A DNA stretch of 64,000 bases, from positions 62,001-126,000 of the forward strand of contig JAGFBZ010002152.1 of the NCBI GenBank assembly GCA_018398805.1, in the 5' to 3' direction. The notes under the pieces are model-generated. The model searched no databases, was not told the DNA's origin, and was given only the letters and a program-made list of their open reading frames with translations. Position 1 is the first letter of the stretch, and each line of letters begins with the position of its first letter. This DNA is from Hirundichthys speculiger (lineage: Eukaryota; Chordata; Actinopteri; Beloniformes; Exocoetidae). Positions 14,110 to 23,561 of this stretch are shown here, piece after piece. Position numbers and translations under genes: made by a program.

Positions 14110-17100
14110 CATTAATCTGGGCCGATGAGTCACAACACAGCTGATTCAAAGTCACTGAGCCTAAAAAAAAAAAAATGTCCTCTCAAAGGGAACAAAGGCA
14201 GAAGTCACGCAAAACATGAAAAAATAAACTTTCTCACGGCTGGATTGCTTTACTGAAATGACAGAAACAAAACTAACTTTTGCACATAGAAGCTGTTAAA
14301 GATGACTGAAAAGCTAGCAGCTATAAAAGTCAGCTGGAGCAAACATACAGTCATGTAAAAAATTATTAGACCACCATTTTTTCTTCAGTTTCTTGTTCAT
14401 TTTAATACCTGGTACCACTAAACGTCATCGTGTGACTAAAACAGACAGAAAAGAAAACACTGAATGTATAAAAGCAGTGTTTTTGGCAGTACAACGCCAT
14501 AGCTATTGATGTAAAAACTTAAGTGATTTAGGTTATAATCAAGAAAACCATGGAAAATGGTAAGATATCAGCTCTTAAATAAAACTCTTATGAGCAATCT
14601 TTGTGGTTATCGTTATGTTTGTCCAAACAAATGTACCTTTAGTTGTACCAGGCATTAAAATGAACAAGAAACTGAAGAAAACAAGGTGGTCTAATCATTT
14701 TTTCCATGACTGTAGATTAAGTCAAAGTACGAGGAAGAAAAAAAAAATCTATTTTTATGTTGCAAACTGAAGTGCTTCAAAGAAATCCCCCTTTCCTGCT
14801 TTCTTCTCAGTAATGTACCTGCGTCCTCCTCACAGGACCAGTCCTCACAGGACCAGTCCTCCTCACAGGACCAGTCCTCCTCACAGGACCAGTCCTCCTG
14901 ACAGGACCAGTCCTCCTCACAGGACCAGTCCTCCTGAAGGGACCAGTCCTCCTCACAGGACCAGTCCTCCTGACAGGACCAGTCCTCCTCACAGGACCAG
15001 TCCTCCTGCCAGGACCAGTCCTCCTCCCAGGACCAGTCCTCCTCCTCCTCCTGGACTCCTCCTCCGACCAGTCCTCCTCCCAGGACCATCCATCCTCCTC
15101 GTCCTCCTCCATCAGCTCCTCCTCACATCGATCAATCCTCCTTCCATCCTCCATCATCATCACGGCTCCAAATACTGATCCACTCACTTCCTCTGCCAGC
15201 TCTGTCGCTCAGCTACTGAATGACGGGTTCAGGGTTGGAGTTAACTGAATTACCCCCCCCACCCCCCACCCCCCACCTGGAGGCTCCTGAGGGAGGTGGG
15301 GAGATGTTTTAGAAACGCTCTACATCTGGAGGTTGTAGCATCACTGGACGGGAGAAGGTGCAGAGCAGCATATTTAAATAAAGGAATAGTTTATTCCTTC
15401 TCCTCCTGCTCTTCCTTTGCAATCAGTCAGTTTCAAACTGGCTTGAAATGAACCTGAAAAATAGGTTTAATTTTAAATGGGATGCCCCTGCTATTAAATA
15501 CCTGGGAGTTTGGATCCCGAAAGACATCTCCAAAATATATAAACACAAATTATGATCCAGTTGTTAAGACAATCAAAGCAGACCTGGATAGATGGACTGT
15601 GCTGCCCCTAGATATGTCAAGTAGAATTGAAACGATAAAAATGAATGTCCTCCCTCGACTTCTGTACTTATTCCAGTCACTTCCTGTAGAGGTCCCTCCT
15701 AAGGATTTTAAAGACTGGAATAGACTGATATCAAGATTTGTCTGGAATAGTAAGAAGCCCCGAATTAAATATAACATCTTACAGTTGCCTAAAGATGAGG
15801 GTGGACTTTCCTTACCATGTGTGGAGAGCTACTTTATCGCTGCCCAGCTAAGACCCCTAGTTTGTTGGTGTAATCCAAACTACTCCGCCAAATGGAAAGA
15901 TTTAGAATTAACACAATCTGAAACACCGGCACAGTCTTTATTAGGTTGCCAACACCAGAATCCTCACCTGGATAAAAAAAACTGTTGGACTAGGGCCGCT
16001 CTCAAGGTGTGGTTTAGCACCCGTAAAAAACTCTGCCTCGTAAAACATGCAAAAATATTGAAATGGGTGGCATATGATTCAGAGTTTATACAATCAGGTC
16101 CAGATAAACAATTCAGGCACTGGTAGGGGTATTACAACCTACTGCACTATGACTGATAAGGATGGACTGCAGCCTTTTGCCCACATCTCTAAATCACACG
16201 GACTGGGAAGGGAGGATATGTTCAGATATTTCCAGGTCAGAGATTACTTCAACAAGGAAATCAAGCAGACAGACAACATGGATTTAAATCTGATCAGTAT
16301 ATTTACTGATGCATATAAGGCTAAAGATACAAAACATTTAATATCACAAATTTATAAAAAACTACAAAACTCCAAGAACCATTCCACTCTCCAGGTTAAG
16401 CAGAAATGGGAGAGGGAGGCTGGCCTGGAGATATCTGAAGACGATTGGAAAACTGTTTGGGCGGGTCAGGCTAAAACCACCAACTCTAGAGCCTGGCGAG
16501 AATTCTGCTGGAAGAACTTGATAAGATTTTTTGTCACTCCTAAATTGAAATCCCAGCAGCGGGGTTCTCAGGGTCAGGATAATTGCTGGAGACAATGTGG
16601 ACAGACCTTGGCTGACCATTTCCACATATTTTGGGCCTGCCCCCTTATCCAACCATATTGGCAGGATCTCGCTGGAGAAATTCAGTCGATCTTTGGTTTA
16701 AAAATTGATTTTACCTTTATTATACTTTATCTTGGTAAAACCCCAGTTGGACTTATGGCCCAGGACAATTACCTTTATAAAGTACTCTTGGCTGCAAGCA
16801 AGAAGGCCATTACGCGGAAATGGCTGCAGACTAATCCACCAACAAGGAATGACTGGATCACCATTGTTAACGAAATACAAAGCATGGAGAAACTGACCTT
16901 CACCCTAAGACTGCGGGCTGAGCAGTACATAGGGTACTGGAAAAGGTGGACATCATATTCTTTAAAATGTAACCCATCACCTATGTGAATACTCCTACTC
17001 TGCTTGAGTGTGCGACTTATCTCAGTCCTGCCAACCTGTCTGTTTATTAATATTTGTCTTCTGTTAATTGTTTCTGTATTTGACTGTTACTGTTGTAAAA

Positions 17101-20100
17101 AATAATTGAAAACTTTAATAAAAAGAAAGTTTCAAAAAAAAAAAAAAAGAAATGAAAGAAACATTTCTGACTTTGATACTTAAAAATGTGCATGTTTTTA
17201 TTGACTGGCATTTTTATAACATCTGATGCTGATTATCTGTGATACTTACATCCTCAACTTAACATTTACCTTCGTGTAAAACCTGTTTTATGACAGTAAA
17301 TCTATTACATCTGAGCCACAGTGAGCTGGACTCTGGATTCGCAAAACTCTAAATCTCCTTTTTTACATTTCTTTCCTCCCTTTCTCTCTTTTCCGCTCTG
17401 CGTGAGGCTACTAAACATGGAATCTGCTTCAAGCAACTGTCACCATGGCAACCCTCAACCAAAAACAAAACCCAGAGACCACAGACGTCCACACAGACAC
17501 ACAGACGTCCACACTGACTCTAACGCTGATCGTCCTTCAGACAGGCTCAGTTTGAGTTTCTCCTCCAGCTTTATAGACCGGAAACAGATGATTGAATTTC
17601 TAACACAGTACCTTTAAGTCGAGTGTTTAAGCACCGACTGTACCATAAATACAACATTTACAAACGTGGGCTCAGAAACAACGTGAGGGAAGAAAGTCAG
17701 TTAAACCTTGTAGTTAACTGAAAACAGCAGCATGAAATCATGAAACTAAAAACTAAGAAAATGTGAAAATGGGCGTAAGTTTTTGGTATCTGGACGCTGA
17801 CCATTAAACCAGCAGCGACTGTAAAGACTTTTATTCATATTTATTCACTTAATACTGCAGAAATGAGCTGCTGTCATAGTTTCCACTCCTTCCTCTCTTC
17901 CTGGAAGACTTTCCATAAGATTTCAGAGCGTTTCTTTGGGAATTTCTGCCCGATCATGATGTGGAGCGTTTATGAGGCTAAGCTCTGCTGGTCAGGAAGG
18001 TCTGGCTCAACGTCTCCGTCCCAGTTCACCCCAGTTCACCCCAGAAGTGCTGGATGGGGTTGAGGTCTGGGCTCTACTCTAAACCCATCAGACCAGGTCT
18101 TGTCAGTCCCCGGTTTGTGTGCTAGAGCATGCTGGGAGAGAAAAGGTGTCGGATGCTGCAGCATCAAATCTGCTTCACTGCTGAACAGAACTGCGATTCA
18201 TGACTTCACAGAACCCATTTCTCTCCGACTCCATAGTCAGAGAGCTTTGCACCACTTCACCTGACATTTAGCTCTGGACTTGGTGATGTGAGGTCAGCAT
18301 GCAGCTGCTTGGACACGGAAACCCATCTGTGATGCTCCCGTTGATGCCGGAGGAACTTTGAAACTCTGATGGACTTTGATTTTACATGGTGTTAGGATTT
18401 AGAATTAACCATGTAGATTTTAACTTGTTAACTGAGAATTAGCATGAAGGAATGCTGTGAGTTTCTCAGCTCAGGTTTATGACTTAATTACTGCAACATC
18501 CGCTGACCCCCATCACCAGTTTGAAGACCCCGGAACAACAGTTGTTGATTAACTCAGACTGTGTGACTGGACCATCTGGACTTCGGAGACAAAGGACCAT
18601 AAAACTCAGAGGAACTAAGGACACACCTCCTCTGGATCCTTAAAAGATGGACACAAACTAACTTGGGTGTGCATTTTGTCCATGGCAGCATCTTGGTGCT
18701 GTTGTGAACAAGTGTACCATCGGCCGATTAAAATATTCTGCATGGCATAATAATTCTTTGTATACATGATTGTATTAAATTCTTGATTGATCTTTGCTTC
18801 TAGATTTGTCATTTAGGCACCAGATAAAAGAACACGGAGACACAGTTTTTACAATGGTCTTCTGCTCCGTGGCTGAGTCGCTGTTGTCCAGATAACCGTG
18901 AAATATGGGACCAGTAGGGATGAACTTTCACCAACCATCTCACTGTAAAAGTGGCATCTTTCATAGCAGCAGCTCCTCTGGAGCTGAGGAACGTCCACTT
19001 CTGCTTTACAGATGGAGACTTCATGGAAAGGAGCTTGATTTTATTCACCTGTGGCAACTATTCTGATCGAAACACCTGAATTCAGATGTGACCAAATACT
19101 TTTGTCTATATAGTACATACTAAGCTCCTTTTATATTTTTAGTTTGTAAAAAGTTTTAGTTTGTATCACGTTCTATAACACAATAAATAATTTTCTTCAA
19201 TTCTTAAAATCATTACAAATTTCTCAGCATCTGTCAGGTAAAAATCTCACTTCATATCCTCCGATGGAACTGAAATAAGGGCTCATCTCTGTCGTTAAAA
19301 CTCACAGCACAGACTCAAACTCTTCTGAGTACTGAAAATTTAGTGCTTCACAGATTTCTTTCAGAAATATATTATATAATTTAAAATAATTTTTAAAAAA
19401 TTTTGAAAATTGCGGAAACATCACAGGATGTTGTGCGCGTTCTCTCACAGTGAAGAAATGCTGTGAGCCAGCCTGGCCCCTTTAAGAAGGTGGCCTTATG
19501 GGTAATGGTGTGGCCTTATGGGTAATGTAGTGTGTGTGTCGTGGGACGGCAGAATGAAAACGGGGTTAGATGAAAAGTGTAGTGAGCATCAACAGCAGCC
19601 CAGCGTGTATAGATTTACATTCTCTGTTAACCGACAGGAGCCCAACAATACAACCTGTGTGATGTTACAAGTTCCTGCAGTGACACAATAAAGTTCCCGT
19701 TCCATGCAGAGAAAACCAGACTTTTTGTTTGTTGTTGTTAGCGTGTTAGCCGCTAATTACGAGCCAGAAATAGCACAATACCAGCGGTTTGTTTACTACG
19801 GTTCAGAGACCAGAGGCTGTGAAGGAAACAGAAAGACCACAGTTGAGTCTTTGTCTTGTTTCGCTACTTTTTTGTGGTTTTTAAACATATTTTAAACACA
19901 TTATTGAGGCTCGGGGGGGCTCCGGCTCCAGATCGCAGATTTTGATTGTCGCGGGGGGGCGCCGGTCCCCATTAACCGCGAAAAATAAGGGATCACTGTA
20001 ATGTATTTGGAAGGAGAATCAAATGTCTAAATTTCAACTTACAATTACACTGTCTTTTCTCTATTTTTTTTTAATGTAGGGTTTGTAAAATTTGTAAATC

Positions 20101-23100
20101 ATGATGTTATGCTTTTATTTACAAGTTACATAATATCTCCAACCATTTAGAAATGGTCAGGGACACATGCCATGAAGGTTACTGGTTCTGTCTGACTGGA
20201 CTCTGCACGTCTCCCAGTGTTTCCTGACTCCAAAATAAGAAATCCTGTCAACTGCATTTTAGATTAAACTGATTAAAGAACCAGTGTGAATGTTTTATGT
20301 GAGGAGACCTCTGTAAACGTCCCCCCCCCCCCCCCCCCCCCAACCCTCCTCCCTGTGCTCTTTATGCCTCTGTGAACGACGCTGTACAGGAAGAGCCAAA
20401 TTTACAGTTAATATGTCGTAAAATAAGACGTGCTCATGCTCCAATCCTCCATTTTAATGGCCACCACGAGGTTAAAGGGCTCATTCTCAAGATACAAAGT
20501 GATTTCTATAAAGACAATTCAGGAGAAAAATAAATCAATGGAACGACTAGCAAACGAAGGAACGTGGGAATTTACATTACACCTTGAATGCAGCATGTGG
20601 CACAGCATGCTGATGAAAACAAACAACATGGCGGCGATTGTATGGAACTTTGTTAAAGTTTCAGAAGAAGATAATTCACTGGTTATTTGTGACAAATGCT
20701 CCAAGCGAAGGAGGGAAAAACAGCACAAGCTTTAATATGTCAAACCTGACCAGCCACCTGAAACATAACCATCACTTCCATGGAGTTTTGAAATCACGCT
20801 AACGTGAGCTAACATGAGCTAACATGAGCTAACATGAAATAACACTAACGTGAGCGAGTCTCTCCTCTCCACTCCTCTGTTTTTGATTTTGTTCATATTG
20901 ATGTAATGATTAGGGCTGGGTGATTTTATCGATTCGGCGATATATATCGATATTTTATTTTTCAGAGAGTATCGATATTTCAGCCGCGGGTATCGATATT
21001 CTAAGCTCCCTTCAAAACTCCCGTGTCTCGCACAGGTGCTCTTCCTGCAAAGTGCCATTTAGTCCTCCAGCCGCTAGTGTCGCTGTAGAGCGTTTCTAAC
21101 AGGTTATCCAGAAGCTTCTTTCTCTTCCAGCTACAGCTGAGCCAGTCAGGAGGATGGCGGCGAGTATAAACGCAGCGCTTGTGTGCTTAAAAGTAGATGT
21201 GCGGGAAATACCACCAACCCGTGAGGCAAGCCCACCTGAAACTTCACCACCCAGACAAGCTAATGCTAACTGAGAGCTAGCCAAACTGTATTAGTCAGGA
21301 TTTGAGACCGTATTCAGTGGTGGAAAACGCCGGCTTTAAGGGCTGTGTTTACTCTCGCGGCAACGTGTCGCAGTTATCTTGTCCCAGGTATGCTGCAGTT
21401 ACTTTTGATTTATGCTCAATTTTGAAGCGCGTCTGCGCTGTTATTCAACGCCACAACGGAGAGCGACAATCACGAACTAGCTAAACTTACTAAACGTATC
21501 TCTTGCGTTTTTCCACTTCCTCACCGTCTCGGCCGTATCCAGACCCACATTCATCGCTATCTCCCTCCATGAATTACTAGAATATGTGCTGTCTTTGAAC
21601 CAGAATCGTACAGATGTGGGTACTTCCTCATTTCTTCGATGACGCGGATGTAGAATTGACCAATCAGAGGCCTCCTTTCTCTCCTCTCTGCGACATTGTT
21701 TGCAGTCACCTACCTTTCAGTTCAGTTAATTCAAACTAATTGGAACACTCACAAGATGTCACCAAAATCACTTTGTCCTGTTAAAATCTTTCAGAAAATG
21801 ATGTAAATGTATTGTTAGAAAAATATCGATATAATATCGTATCGTGAGCCAGATGTATCGTATCATATCGTATCGTGAGATTAGTGTATCGCTACAGCCC
21901 TAGTAATGATCTTAGTAATGTGTGTGTTATCGGTTATCGGTATCGGCCTTTACGAGCTGAAAATTATCGGTTATGGGTTTTAAAAAGCAGTTATTGTGCA
22001 TCCCTAGTGTGTGTCAGCTGGACTCACAGAAGTATTTGAGTGTCTCTTCGATCTGCTCCGTGGTCAGGTCGAGCCTGGCGTCCGGAGCCACCAGAGGCGT
22101 GTGGAGCCAGTCATCGCTGTCGTAGCCGTAGACGGTGTCGGCCCGGAGCCGGTACACCGGCAGCTGCTCCTCCAGGAGGCTGATGATCTCAAACTCCGGC
22201 AGGTCAGTGCTGTTGCACACATCTGGACACCACAGGCAGGTTAACCACGACAAAAGTGGCAGATAAGCATTTTTAATTCTTCATTACTTCTGATAGAAAT
22301 CAAACACATGTTTCACTTTTAGAATTTTATCTAACAGTACACACATCAAATGTTTTCCAACAGCCTTATGGCTCAGACATTTCATCTTTTGGAAACTATG
22401 ACTGAACAGTCTTTGGTTTTCTCCCTGCAGGCTCTTTAACATTGGCCACAGTTTAATATGGAGCCCCGTTTGGGTCATAATTCAATGAATAAATGAGTCT
22501 ATTATTATGAAATATAGGCGTTAATTATTATGAAATATTTCCCATTATTATGAAATGCATGTTTATTATTATTATGAAATATTTCCCATTATTATGAAAA
22601 TGGTTTTGTATTTTATAAGCAGGCATAAGCAACAGAACAGTGAATATCGATAGTGGGCGAGAGGTGCGATGTATATACTCCAGGCCAGTAGGTGGCAGAA
22701 TGCACCTCAGTTTACGGTTAAAAGTTGACATCGACTAAGAAACGTCAAGGTTTCCCGTAGCTCAGTCCAAGCTAGCTACGATCGGACTAGGAGCGCACCT
22801 TGATGACATCACAGCCCGCTGCTAACGGGACCTCACAGCCAAAACTAGTCGATGCCAGAGCGTAGAATGGAGAAGGATCAGCCAATGAGCGTGCAGGTCA
22901 ACCACTGGCCCCGCCCACTGGCTAAATGTCATTATTATGTAAAAGCTCATTCTTATGAAAAAGGAAGCCATTATGTAAAAACTCATTCTTAGATTTAAAA
23001 AAAGCCATTCTGAAATAAACTATTTCATGCATTAAACTAAGATTAAATAATAATAAAAATATGTCATAATAATTACATTTTTTCATAATAATGGGAAACA

Positions 23101-23561
23101 TTTCATAATAATAAACATGTATTTCATAATAATGGGAAACATTTCATAATAATGGATATGTATTTTATAAGAATAAACGCCTGTATTTCATAATAATAGA
23201 CTCAATTATTCATTGAATTATGACCCAAACGGGGCTCCATAGATTAAAGGTTATTGCAAGTATTAATGCTCCCAAACATCCAGCTTGACCACAGCACTTT
23301 TTCAGACAGGTTTATAACTTCTTCCAGGCTGTTGGGTCTCGACTGTCTTTCTACTACTGTTGTGTCACACTTAAAGCCGGAGACGCTGTACCTGTGATGG
23401 TCTCGGCGTCCCTGCAGTGGGGGGGTGCCAGGTGCGGGTCGAGCTGGCCGAGCTCGCCCTCGCTCACATACTGCTCCTCGTGAGAGAGACCCTGATTCTG
23501 CTCCGGGTCCGGGTCGGGGTCCAGGTCTGGGGCCGGGGAGGCCAGCTTGGCTCGGCTCTCA
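1066..23561 (-). CDS. trak1: trak1: trafficking kinesin-binding protein 1 (18 exons seen, start codon not found)
   Basis: TRAK/Milton adaptors link Miro on mitochondria to kinesin-1 and dynein. Eighteen exons on the minus strand translate, in order, into the TRAK1 architecture: an acidic N-terminal exon ending RDAETIT, the HAP1_N block ([27 protein letters not shown]), coiled-coil exons ([34 protein letters not shown]), a Milton-type region ([54 protein letters not shown]) and a C-terminal part ([59 protein letters not shown]). The [10 protein letters not shown] motif and the C-terminus match TRAK1 rather than TRAK2. Splice phases agree at nearly every junction. Four single-base indels disturb the frame: two in the exon near 13,190-13,261 and two in the last exon. 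The protein ends soon after MKAPGPQE, lacking the usual GILMGAK-type tail. The start codon is probably in an upstream exon. Confidence 0.9.
2182..2307 (-). CDS. trak1: trak1 exon ([10 protein letters not shown]), GC donor
   Basis: The exon encodes [22 protein letters not shown] and [18 protein letters not shown], matching the TRAK1 segment before its last exon. The acceptor is CTTCCAG. The donor reads CTCAG|GCAAGA, a GC-AG intron, and this choice restores phase with the next exon ([13 protein letters not shown]). Confidence 0.85.
2731..3594. repeat. common fish repeat (CTCCGCCAAGGAGG type) split by an insertion
   Basis: The outer repeat begins CATTACCTCCGCCAAGGAGG and resumes after 3,231 with a segment containing AAGATAACTCAAAAAGTTCT, ending near CGCTCTCCGAGTGC. 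Another element occupies 2,750-3,229. The sequence lies in an intron of trak1. Family class is from recollection of similar fish repeats, not a search. Confidence 0.55.
2750..3229. mobile_element. Non-autonomous DNA transposon inserted at TA
   Basis: Terminal inverted repeats CCGTATTGGCCCGAATATA and its complement (TATATTC-type, ending GGCCAATACGG) bound a 480-base element flanked by TA on both sides, as for Tc1/mariner insertions. It sits inside the outer repeat at 2,731-3,594. A related internal segment (CCATCTAGTGGC, AGATGTGTAATGACA) recurs near 9,500-9,570. Confidence 0.65.
3731..3821 (-). CDS. trak1: trak1 exon ([10 protein letters not shown])
   Basis: Encodes [20 protein letters not shown] then [10 protein letters not shown], a highly conserved TRAK segment. 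Acceptor ACTACCCAG and donor CCCAG|GTGAGA; 91 bases, with phases matching both neighbours. Confidence 0.9.
4140..4782 (+). mobile_element. 3' end of an L2-like non-LTR retrotransposon
   Basis: A short open frame ends in [15 protein letters not shown], resembling the C-terminus of L2/Rex-type ORF2. An AT-rich 3' region follows, ending with AAAGCACTTTGAGCTGC, a TATAAATAAAG motif and (TGAT)n, the 3' tail of many fish LINEs. It includes a 16-base G run at about 4,651-4,666. 5'-truncated and degraded. Confidence 0.5.
5209..5431 (-). CDS. trak1: trak1 exon ([12 protein letters not shown], proline-rich)
   Basis: Encodes [20 protein letters not shown] followed by a Ser/Pro-rich stretch ending HLSNTDALG. 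It corresponds to the VYCLNDFEEDDTGD segment of TRAK1. Acceptor GCTGTCCAG, donor CTCTGG|GTGAGG; 223 bases. The proline-rich part has short repeats ([10 protein letters not shown]). Confidence 0.85.
5756..5838. repeat. (CA)n microsatellite
   Basis: An interrupted CA tract abuts the 5' splice site of the trak1 exon ending at 5841, whose donor (GTCTGTGTG) is its first bases in the transcript. Confidence 0.95.
5841..5959 (-). CDS. trak1: trak1 exon ([12 protein letters not shown])
   Basis: Encodes [20 protein letters not shown] and [19 protein letters not shown], nearly identical to vertebrate TRAK1/2. Acceptor CCACCAG, donor GAGCAG|GTCTGT; 119 bases, correct phases. Confidence 0.92.
6941..7570. 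mobile_element. MITE family 'AGTGATC', copy 1
   Basis: Related copies lie at 19,350-20,000 and 39,851-40,507. Ends read AGTGATC(A/C)C and GGGATCACT. Shared internal motifs include TAGTGAGCATCA, GCAGCCCAGCGTGTATAGAT, GTGTTAGCCGCTAATTACGA and a GGGGGGCGCCGGTC block. Non-coding; in a trak1 intron. Confidence 0.7.
7963..8234 (-). CDS. trak1: trak1 exon (Milton region, LRRLSLRR)
   Basis: Encodes [36 protein letters not shown] and [14 protein letters not shown] in one open frame, matching TRAK1. Acceptor GGGTACAG, donor CTCGAAG|GTGAGG; 272 bases. GC-rich, with a CGG-rich arginine run (RVRRRGGH). Confidence 0.9.
8312..8560 (-). CDS. trak1: trak1 exon ([20 protein letters not shown])
   Basis: Encodes [20 protein letters not shown] and [12 protein letters not shown] through [17 protein letters not shown], closely matching TRAK1 (conserved NIPGSNQS). 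Acceptor GTTTGCAG, donor GGAGAG|GTGAAG; 249 bases. Confidence 0.92.
8648..8724 (-). CDS. trak1: trak1 exon ([15 protein letters not shown])
   Basis: Encodes [20 protein letters not shown] then ECEEQK, a TRAK hallmark. Acceptor CTGTTGCAG, donor CAGAA|GTATGT; 77 bases. Confidence 0.92.
8803..8940 (-). CDS. trak1: trak1 exon (coiled coil, [14 protein letters not shown])
   Basis: Encodes [30 protein letters not shown] and [11 protein letters not shown], the end of the HAP1_N coiled coil. Acceptor ATCCAACAG, donor CCGATG|GTGAGG; 138 bases, 46 codons. Confidence 0.93.
9024..9098 (-). CDS. trak1: trak1 exon (coiled coil, [12 protein letters not shown])
   Basis: Encodes [20 protein letters not shown] then QLTAE, 25 codons. 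Acceptor GTGTCCAG, donor GCAGAG|GTAAAC. Confidence 0.92.
9161..10289. mobile_element. hAT-like element filling a trak1 intron
   Basis: Ends TAGGGCCGGGCAAG and TTTGCCCAGCCCTA are inverted repeats. Flanking 8-mers gtcttaag and atcttaaa match at 6 of 8 positions. Subterminal CGTTATTATCACGTTAACGC and TTAATCGTGATTAATC are typical of fish elements of this class. It occupies about 92% of the intron 9,099-10,328. Confidence 0.75.
10329..10459 (-). CDS. trak1: trak1 exon (coiled coil, [19 protein letters not shown])
   Basis: Encodes [20 protein letters not shown] and [20 protein letters not shown]. The acceptor ATTTGTCCAG|GACTG was chosen over a nearer CCAG because only it keeps phase with the preceding exon (KEL-R-LSSLQ). 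Donor AAATCT|GTGGGT; 131 bases. Confidence 0.9.
12109..12187 (-). CDS. trak1: trak1 exon ([17 protein letters not shown])
   Basis: Encodes [20 protein letters not shown] then DCVKEL, a diagnostic TRAK segment. Acceptor CTGTGCAG, donor GCTCA|GTGAGT; 79 bases. Confidence 0.93.
12206..12956. repeat. 49-bp minisatellite with YY1-like motif, filling a trak1 intron
   Basis: About 15 units of 49 bases. Each carries AAGATGGCTGCCG, followed by TTTCTGCGTTTACCACAAAC and a CT-rich tract; unit lengths vary slightly and the twelfth is extended. The array begins a few bases after the 5' splice site at 12,963 and stops about 17 bases before the 3' splice site at 12,188, so it makes up nearly all of the 775-base intron. 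Long open frames across it are a by-product of the repeat. Confidence 0.97.
12964..13070 (-). CDS. trak1: trak1 exon ([18 protein letters not shown])
   Basis: Encodes SKAETSSGG and [20 protein letters not shown], matching the QKKLKDLEEENVVLRSE segment of TRAK1. Donor TCAGAG|GTACGA. The acceptor is either CTCACCAG (start 13,070) or the AG two bases later; phase with the damaged upstream exon cannot settle this. Confidence 0.88.
13190..13261 (-). CDS. trak1: trak1 exon with two compensating indels
   Basis: The acceptor CTCCTCCAG leads into [11 protein letters not shown], then the expected DELLQ (read one frame away), then YTNAAEE back in the first frame. The pattern fits one missing G after AAG and one extra G before TAC; as written there is an in-frame TAG. 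The 3' boundary is uncertain: GAGGAG|GTGGAG at 13,190 is one option, and coding may continue as VEDEPSS. Confidence 0.72.
13342..13458 (-). CDS. trak1: trak1 exon ([19 protein letters not shown])
   Basis: Encodes [39 protein letters not shown]; 39 codons. Acceptor CCAACAG, donor GAGGAG|GTCTGT. Confidence 0.93.
13578..13654 (-). CDS. trak1: trak1 exon ([21 protein letters not shown])
   Basis: Encodes [20 protein letters not shown] then TRLLEE, part of HAP1_N. Acceptor TTTCCTCAG, donor GAGGAG|GTGAGG; 77 bases. Confidence 0.93.
14041..14107. repeat. (GT)n microsatellite
   Basis: A near-perfect GT tract of about 67 bases in the trak1 intron upstream of 13,654. Confidence 0.98.
14346..14714. mobile_element. 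Tc1-like MITE, copy 1
   Basis: TACAGTCATGTAAAAAATTA at the left and its complement (ATTTTTTCCATGACTGTA) at the right are terminal inverted repeats. The interior has CCTGGTACCACTAAACGTCA and GCAGTACAACGCCATAGCTA. Near-identical copies lie at 55,709-56,078 and 62,495-62,841. Confidence 0.85.
14820..15080. repeat. 18-bp minisatellite (ACAGGACCAGTCCTCCTC)
   Basis: About a dozen units of CAGGACCAGTCCTCCTCA and variants, followed by CTCCTC-rich sequence, in a trak1 intron. It creates three overlapping long open frames (RRTGPV, EEDWSC and SPPHRT repeats), which I do not regard as genes. Confidence 0.95.
15430..17147 (+). mobile_element. 5'-truncated L1-like retrotransposon, ORF2 3' part
   Basis: The translation gives the C-terminal half of an L1-type ORF2: [18 protein letters not shown], then after a frameshift [40 protein letters not shown] and [19 protein letters not shown], then after another shift near 16,074-16,126 the region with [21 protein letters not shown] short 3' UTR ends in an A-rich tail (17,119-17,147). 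The catalytic reverse transcriptase core is missing, so the copy is inactive. Confidence 0.9.
17870..19115. mobile_element. DNA-transposon remnant
   Basis: The segment with AAGACTTTCCATAAGATTTC and GTTGAGGTCTGGGCTCT, and the end containing CCAAATACTTTTGTCTATAT, resemble a widespread fish DNA transposon. No intact transposase frame. It lies in the trak1 intron between 13,654 and 22,028. Boundaries are approximate; identity is from recollection. Confidence 0.45.
19350..20000. mobile_element. MITE family 'AGTGATC', copy 2
   Basis: Matches 6,970-7,570 over most of its length (TGTGAGCCAGCCTGGCCCCT, GTGTAGTGAGCATCAACAGC) and ends AATAAGGGATCACTGTA. It has an extra segment (CAACAATACAACCTGTGTGA) shared with copy 3 but not copy 1. 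The left terminus is missing or diverged. Confidence 0.7.
20525..22006. mobile_element. hAT element with BED-finger remnant, copy 1 (interrupted)
   Basis: The right end TTGTGCATCCCTA matches copies at 25,631-26,740 and 44,038-45,025. The left part encodes remnants [20 protein letters not shown] then [12 protein letters not shown], a C-C-H-H arrangement like the BED zinc finger of hAT transposases. A second hAT element (20,911-21,902) is inserted in it. Left boundary approximate. Confidence 0.7.
20911..21902. mobile_element. hAT-type element, 8-bp TSD gtaatgat
   Basis: Inverted ends TAGGGCTGGGTGAT and TCGCTACAGCCCTA. The 8-mer gtaatgat is repeated exactly at 20,903-20,910 and 21,903-21,910. 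Subterminal TATCGATAT-type palindromes. It is inserted in the BED-finger hAT copy. Confidence 0.9.
22028..22222 (-). CDS. trak1: trak1 exon (HAP1_N start, [16 protein letters not shown])
   Basis: Encodes [40 protein letters not shown] and [15 protein letters not shown], the start of HAP1_N. The [11 protein letters not shown] motif separates TRAK1 from TRAK2. Acceptor GTGTCCAG, donor TACTTCT|GTGAGT; 195 bases. Confidence 0.95.
22457..23241. mobile_element. Long-TIR MITE 'TATGGAGCCCCG', copy 1
   Basis: Terminal inverted repeats begin TATGGAGCCCCGTTTGGGTC and continue AATTCAATGAATAAATGAGT. The arms are full of ATTATTATGAAATA/TTTCATAATAATGG repeats. Copies at 34,559-35,396 and 42,267-43,028. It fills most of the first visible trak1 intron. 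Confidence 0.85.
23392..23561 (-). CDS. trak1: trak1 5'-most recognised coding exon
   Basis: Encodes [37 protein letters not shown] and [10 protein letters not shown], joining as [17 protein letters not shown], like the RDSESITDVCSNEDLPE start region of TRAK proteins. Acceptor TTTCCCTCCGCCAG|T, donor ATCACAG|GTACAG. No in-frame ATG lies upstream in continuous sequence, so the start is probably in an earlier exon. Confidence 0.75.

Noticed and set aside
14691..15187. Repetitive open frames (RRTGPV, EEDWSC)
   Set aside because: They arise from an 18-bp tandem repeat in a trak1 intron.
22457..23241. CRISPR-like regularly spaced repeats (TTTCATAATAATGGGAAA)
   Set aside because: The short repeats belong to the arms of a MITE present three times in the window; spacing and length do not fit a CRISPR array and the genome is eukaryotic.
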